From assembly GCA_038202925.1 (NCBI GenBank), contig JBBREM010000036.1, positions 1-23,469 on the forward strand: a stretch of 23,469 bases of DNA. The letters are read 5' to 3'. Positions 22,768-23,469 of the stretch are shown piece after piece (position 1 is the first letter of the stretch; every line of letters begins with the position of its first letter). Below the pieces are notes generated by a model that was given only the letters and a program-made list of their open reading frames with translations, was not told the origin of the DNA and searched no databases. The position numbers and the translations under genes are program-made. The DNA comes from JAEVZK01 sp038202925 (lineage in GTDB: Bacteria; Armatimonadota; Fimbriimonadia; Fimbriimonadales; Fimbriimonadaceae).

Positions 22768-23469
22768 ATGCGTCATCTTATTTTTGCGGCTTTACTTGTC
22801 CCTGCGCTTGCGGCGGCTCAAGGCAAAGCTCAGTTTACAGACAACTATTCATCTGCTTCGCAGCTAGCGTTCTACCAGGTTGATCGCAAGGCCCCCGCGG
22901 CGGTTTCGACGGCGGGCGGAGTTCTCAAGCTCTCCATTGCACAGTTCAACGATCCCAGCGGTTTTTACAATTTTCAGGGGTTGGTTCGATCTGCGGTGCC
23001 GGGGAACGTCGCTGCCGGTCTGGGCATTGCGGGTCCGAGCTCACTGAGCGTAGATGTGTTTGTACCGGCTGCGTGGAGCGCCGCGAACGGTTTCATGATG
23101 GGCGCCGACCTCTGGGCGCGCATCGATGATGTGACCGCGGACTATGGATACGACGCCTACCCGACCTTGGGCTTTTACAACTATGCTGACGGCCGCGGAT
23201 TGTGTGCCAGCATTTTTGAGCCGTACACAGGAAACATCATCGACCTCTATGCGCTCGATGGCGTTAAAATCAAATATAACGCTTGGAACAAGCTGGAGAT
23301 CGTGTTCACCGGCGACTATGTGGCGTTCCTGGTCAATAATCACGAAGTCTATCGCGACGTATCTCAGGGTTATCGGGACTTCTGCAAGACCGGGCGTGGG
23401 ATCGAGAGCGCGTATCTGCAGGGCTGGTCAAAATCGAATTTCGACATCCTGTTCGATAACCTCTCCGGC
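22768..23469 (+). CDS. Secreted beta-rich (possibly lectin-like) protein, 3' end outside the window
   Basis: An open frame of 234 codons from ATG 22768 to the last base, with no stop. MRHLIFAALLVPALAAAQGKA is a clear signal peptide (cleavage after AAA-Q or AQG-K). The mature part is rich in aromatic residues and alternating hydrophobics (LSVDVFVPAAWSAANGFMMG, WNKLEIVFTGDYVAFLVNN, FDILFDNLSG). This resembles the LamG/concanavalin-like sandwich of extracellular glycan-binding or surface proteins: the W-x-x-L-x-I-x-x-x-G-x-x-x-x-x-x-V-N-N pattern is typical of such folds. No catalytic residues are identifiable. A C-terminal sorting signal, if any, lies beyond the end. The fold is an inference from pattern only. 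Confidence 0.8.
   Translation, partial: MRHLIFAALLVPALAAAQGKAQFTDNYSSASQLAFYQVDRKAPAAVSTAGGVLKLSIAQFNDPSGFYNFQGLVRSAVPGNVAAGLGIAGPSSLSVDVFVPAAWSAANGFMMGADLWARIDDVTADYGYDAYPTLGFYNYADGRGLCASIFEPYTGNIIDLYALDGVKIKYNAWNKLEIVFTGDYVAFLVNNHEVYRDVSQGYRDFCKTGRGIESAYLQGWSKSNFDILFDNLSG

Noticed and set aside
1..23469. CRISPR arrays, insertion sequences, prophage or toxin-antitoxin modules
   Set aside because: No spaced direct repeats of CRISPR length, no transposase or integrase motifs, and no small paired genes of that kind were seen.

Overview
The window is a GC-rich (roughly 60 % by eye) chromosomal segment of a free-living bacterium. It carries core and housekeeping genes together with secreted proteins bearing signal peptides. 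The style resembles Armatimonadota (Fimbriimonas-like) or a similar diderm soil or water lineage: short interspersed palindromic repeats, a ribosomal S18 with a long acidic tail, secreted HEAT and Asp-box proteins, and several starts without a Shine-Dalgarno sequence. This placement is an inference; no marker in the window settles the phylum. I see no transposase, integrase, phage gene or CRISPR array.

Layout. Positions 1-201 hold the C-terminus of an SGNH/GDSL-type hydrolase. At 308-3073 lies ppdK (pyruvate phosphate dikinase), which carries an unusual in-frame insertion that looks like an invaded repeat. Two tandem hairpins separate it from three minus-strand genes: a NodB polysaccharide deacetylase, a PrpB-like methylisocitrate lyase, and rpsR with a pentapeptide-repeat tail. 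The 5554-6029 interval is a non-coding patch of heptamer repeats, hairpins, an orphan terminator and the second copy of a 23-nt interspersed repeat. Next comes a heat-shock pair, hsp20-lon (6030-8933). A gene-poor 0.7 kb gap is followed by a large secreted Asp-box (BNR-type) protein with a clear terminator. A second NodB deacetylase and tRNA-Trp(CCA) lie on the minus strand.

From 13246 to 20563 six plus-strand genes are packed with gaps or overlaps of a few bases, so they probably form one operon: a BtuF/TroA-like lipoprotein, mtnP (methylthioadenosine phosphorylase), a secreted HEAT-repeat protein, rpiB, and two S41 (CtpA-type) proteins. The first S41 protein has lost both catalytic residues (Ser to Gly, Lys to Gln) while the second keeps them. 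dnaK follows with its own leader, then a secreted protein that runs off the end of the window.

The most noteworthy signals are the predicted dead/active S41 protease pair, the repeat-like insertion inside ppdK, the inverted 23-nt repeat pair, -10-like hexamers placed 5-6 nt before the start codons of prpB, hsp20 and one deacetylase (suggesting leaderless mRNAs), and the S18 tail.
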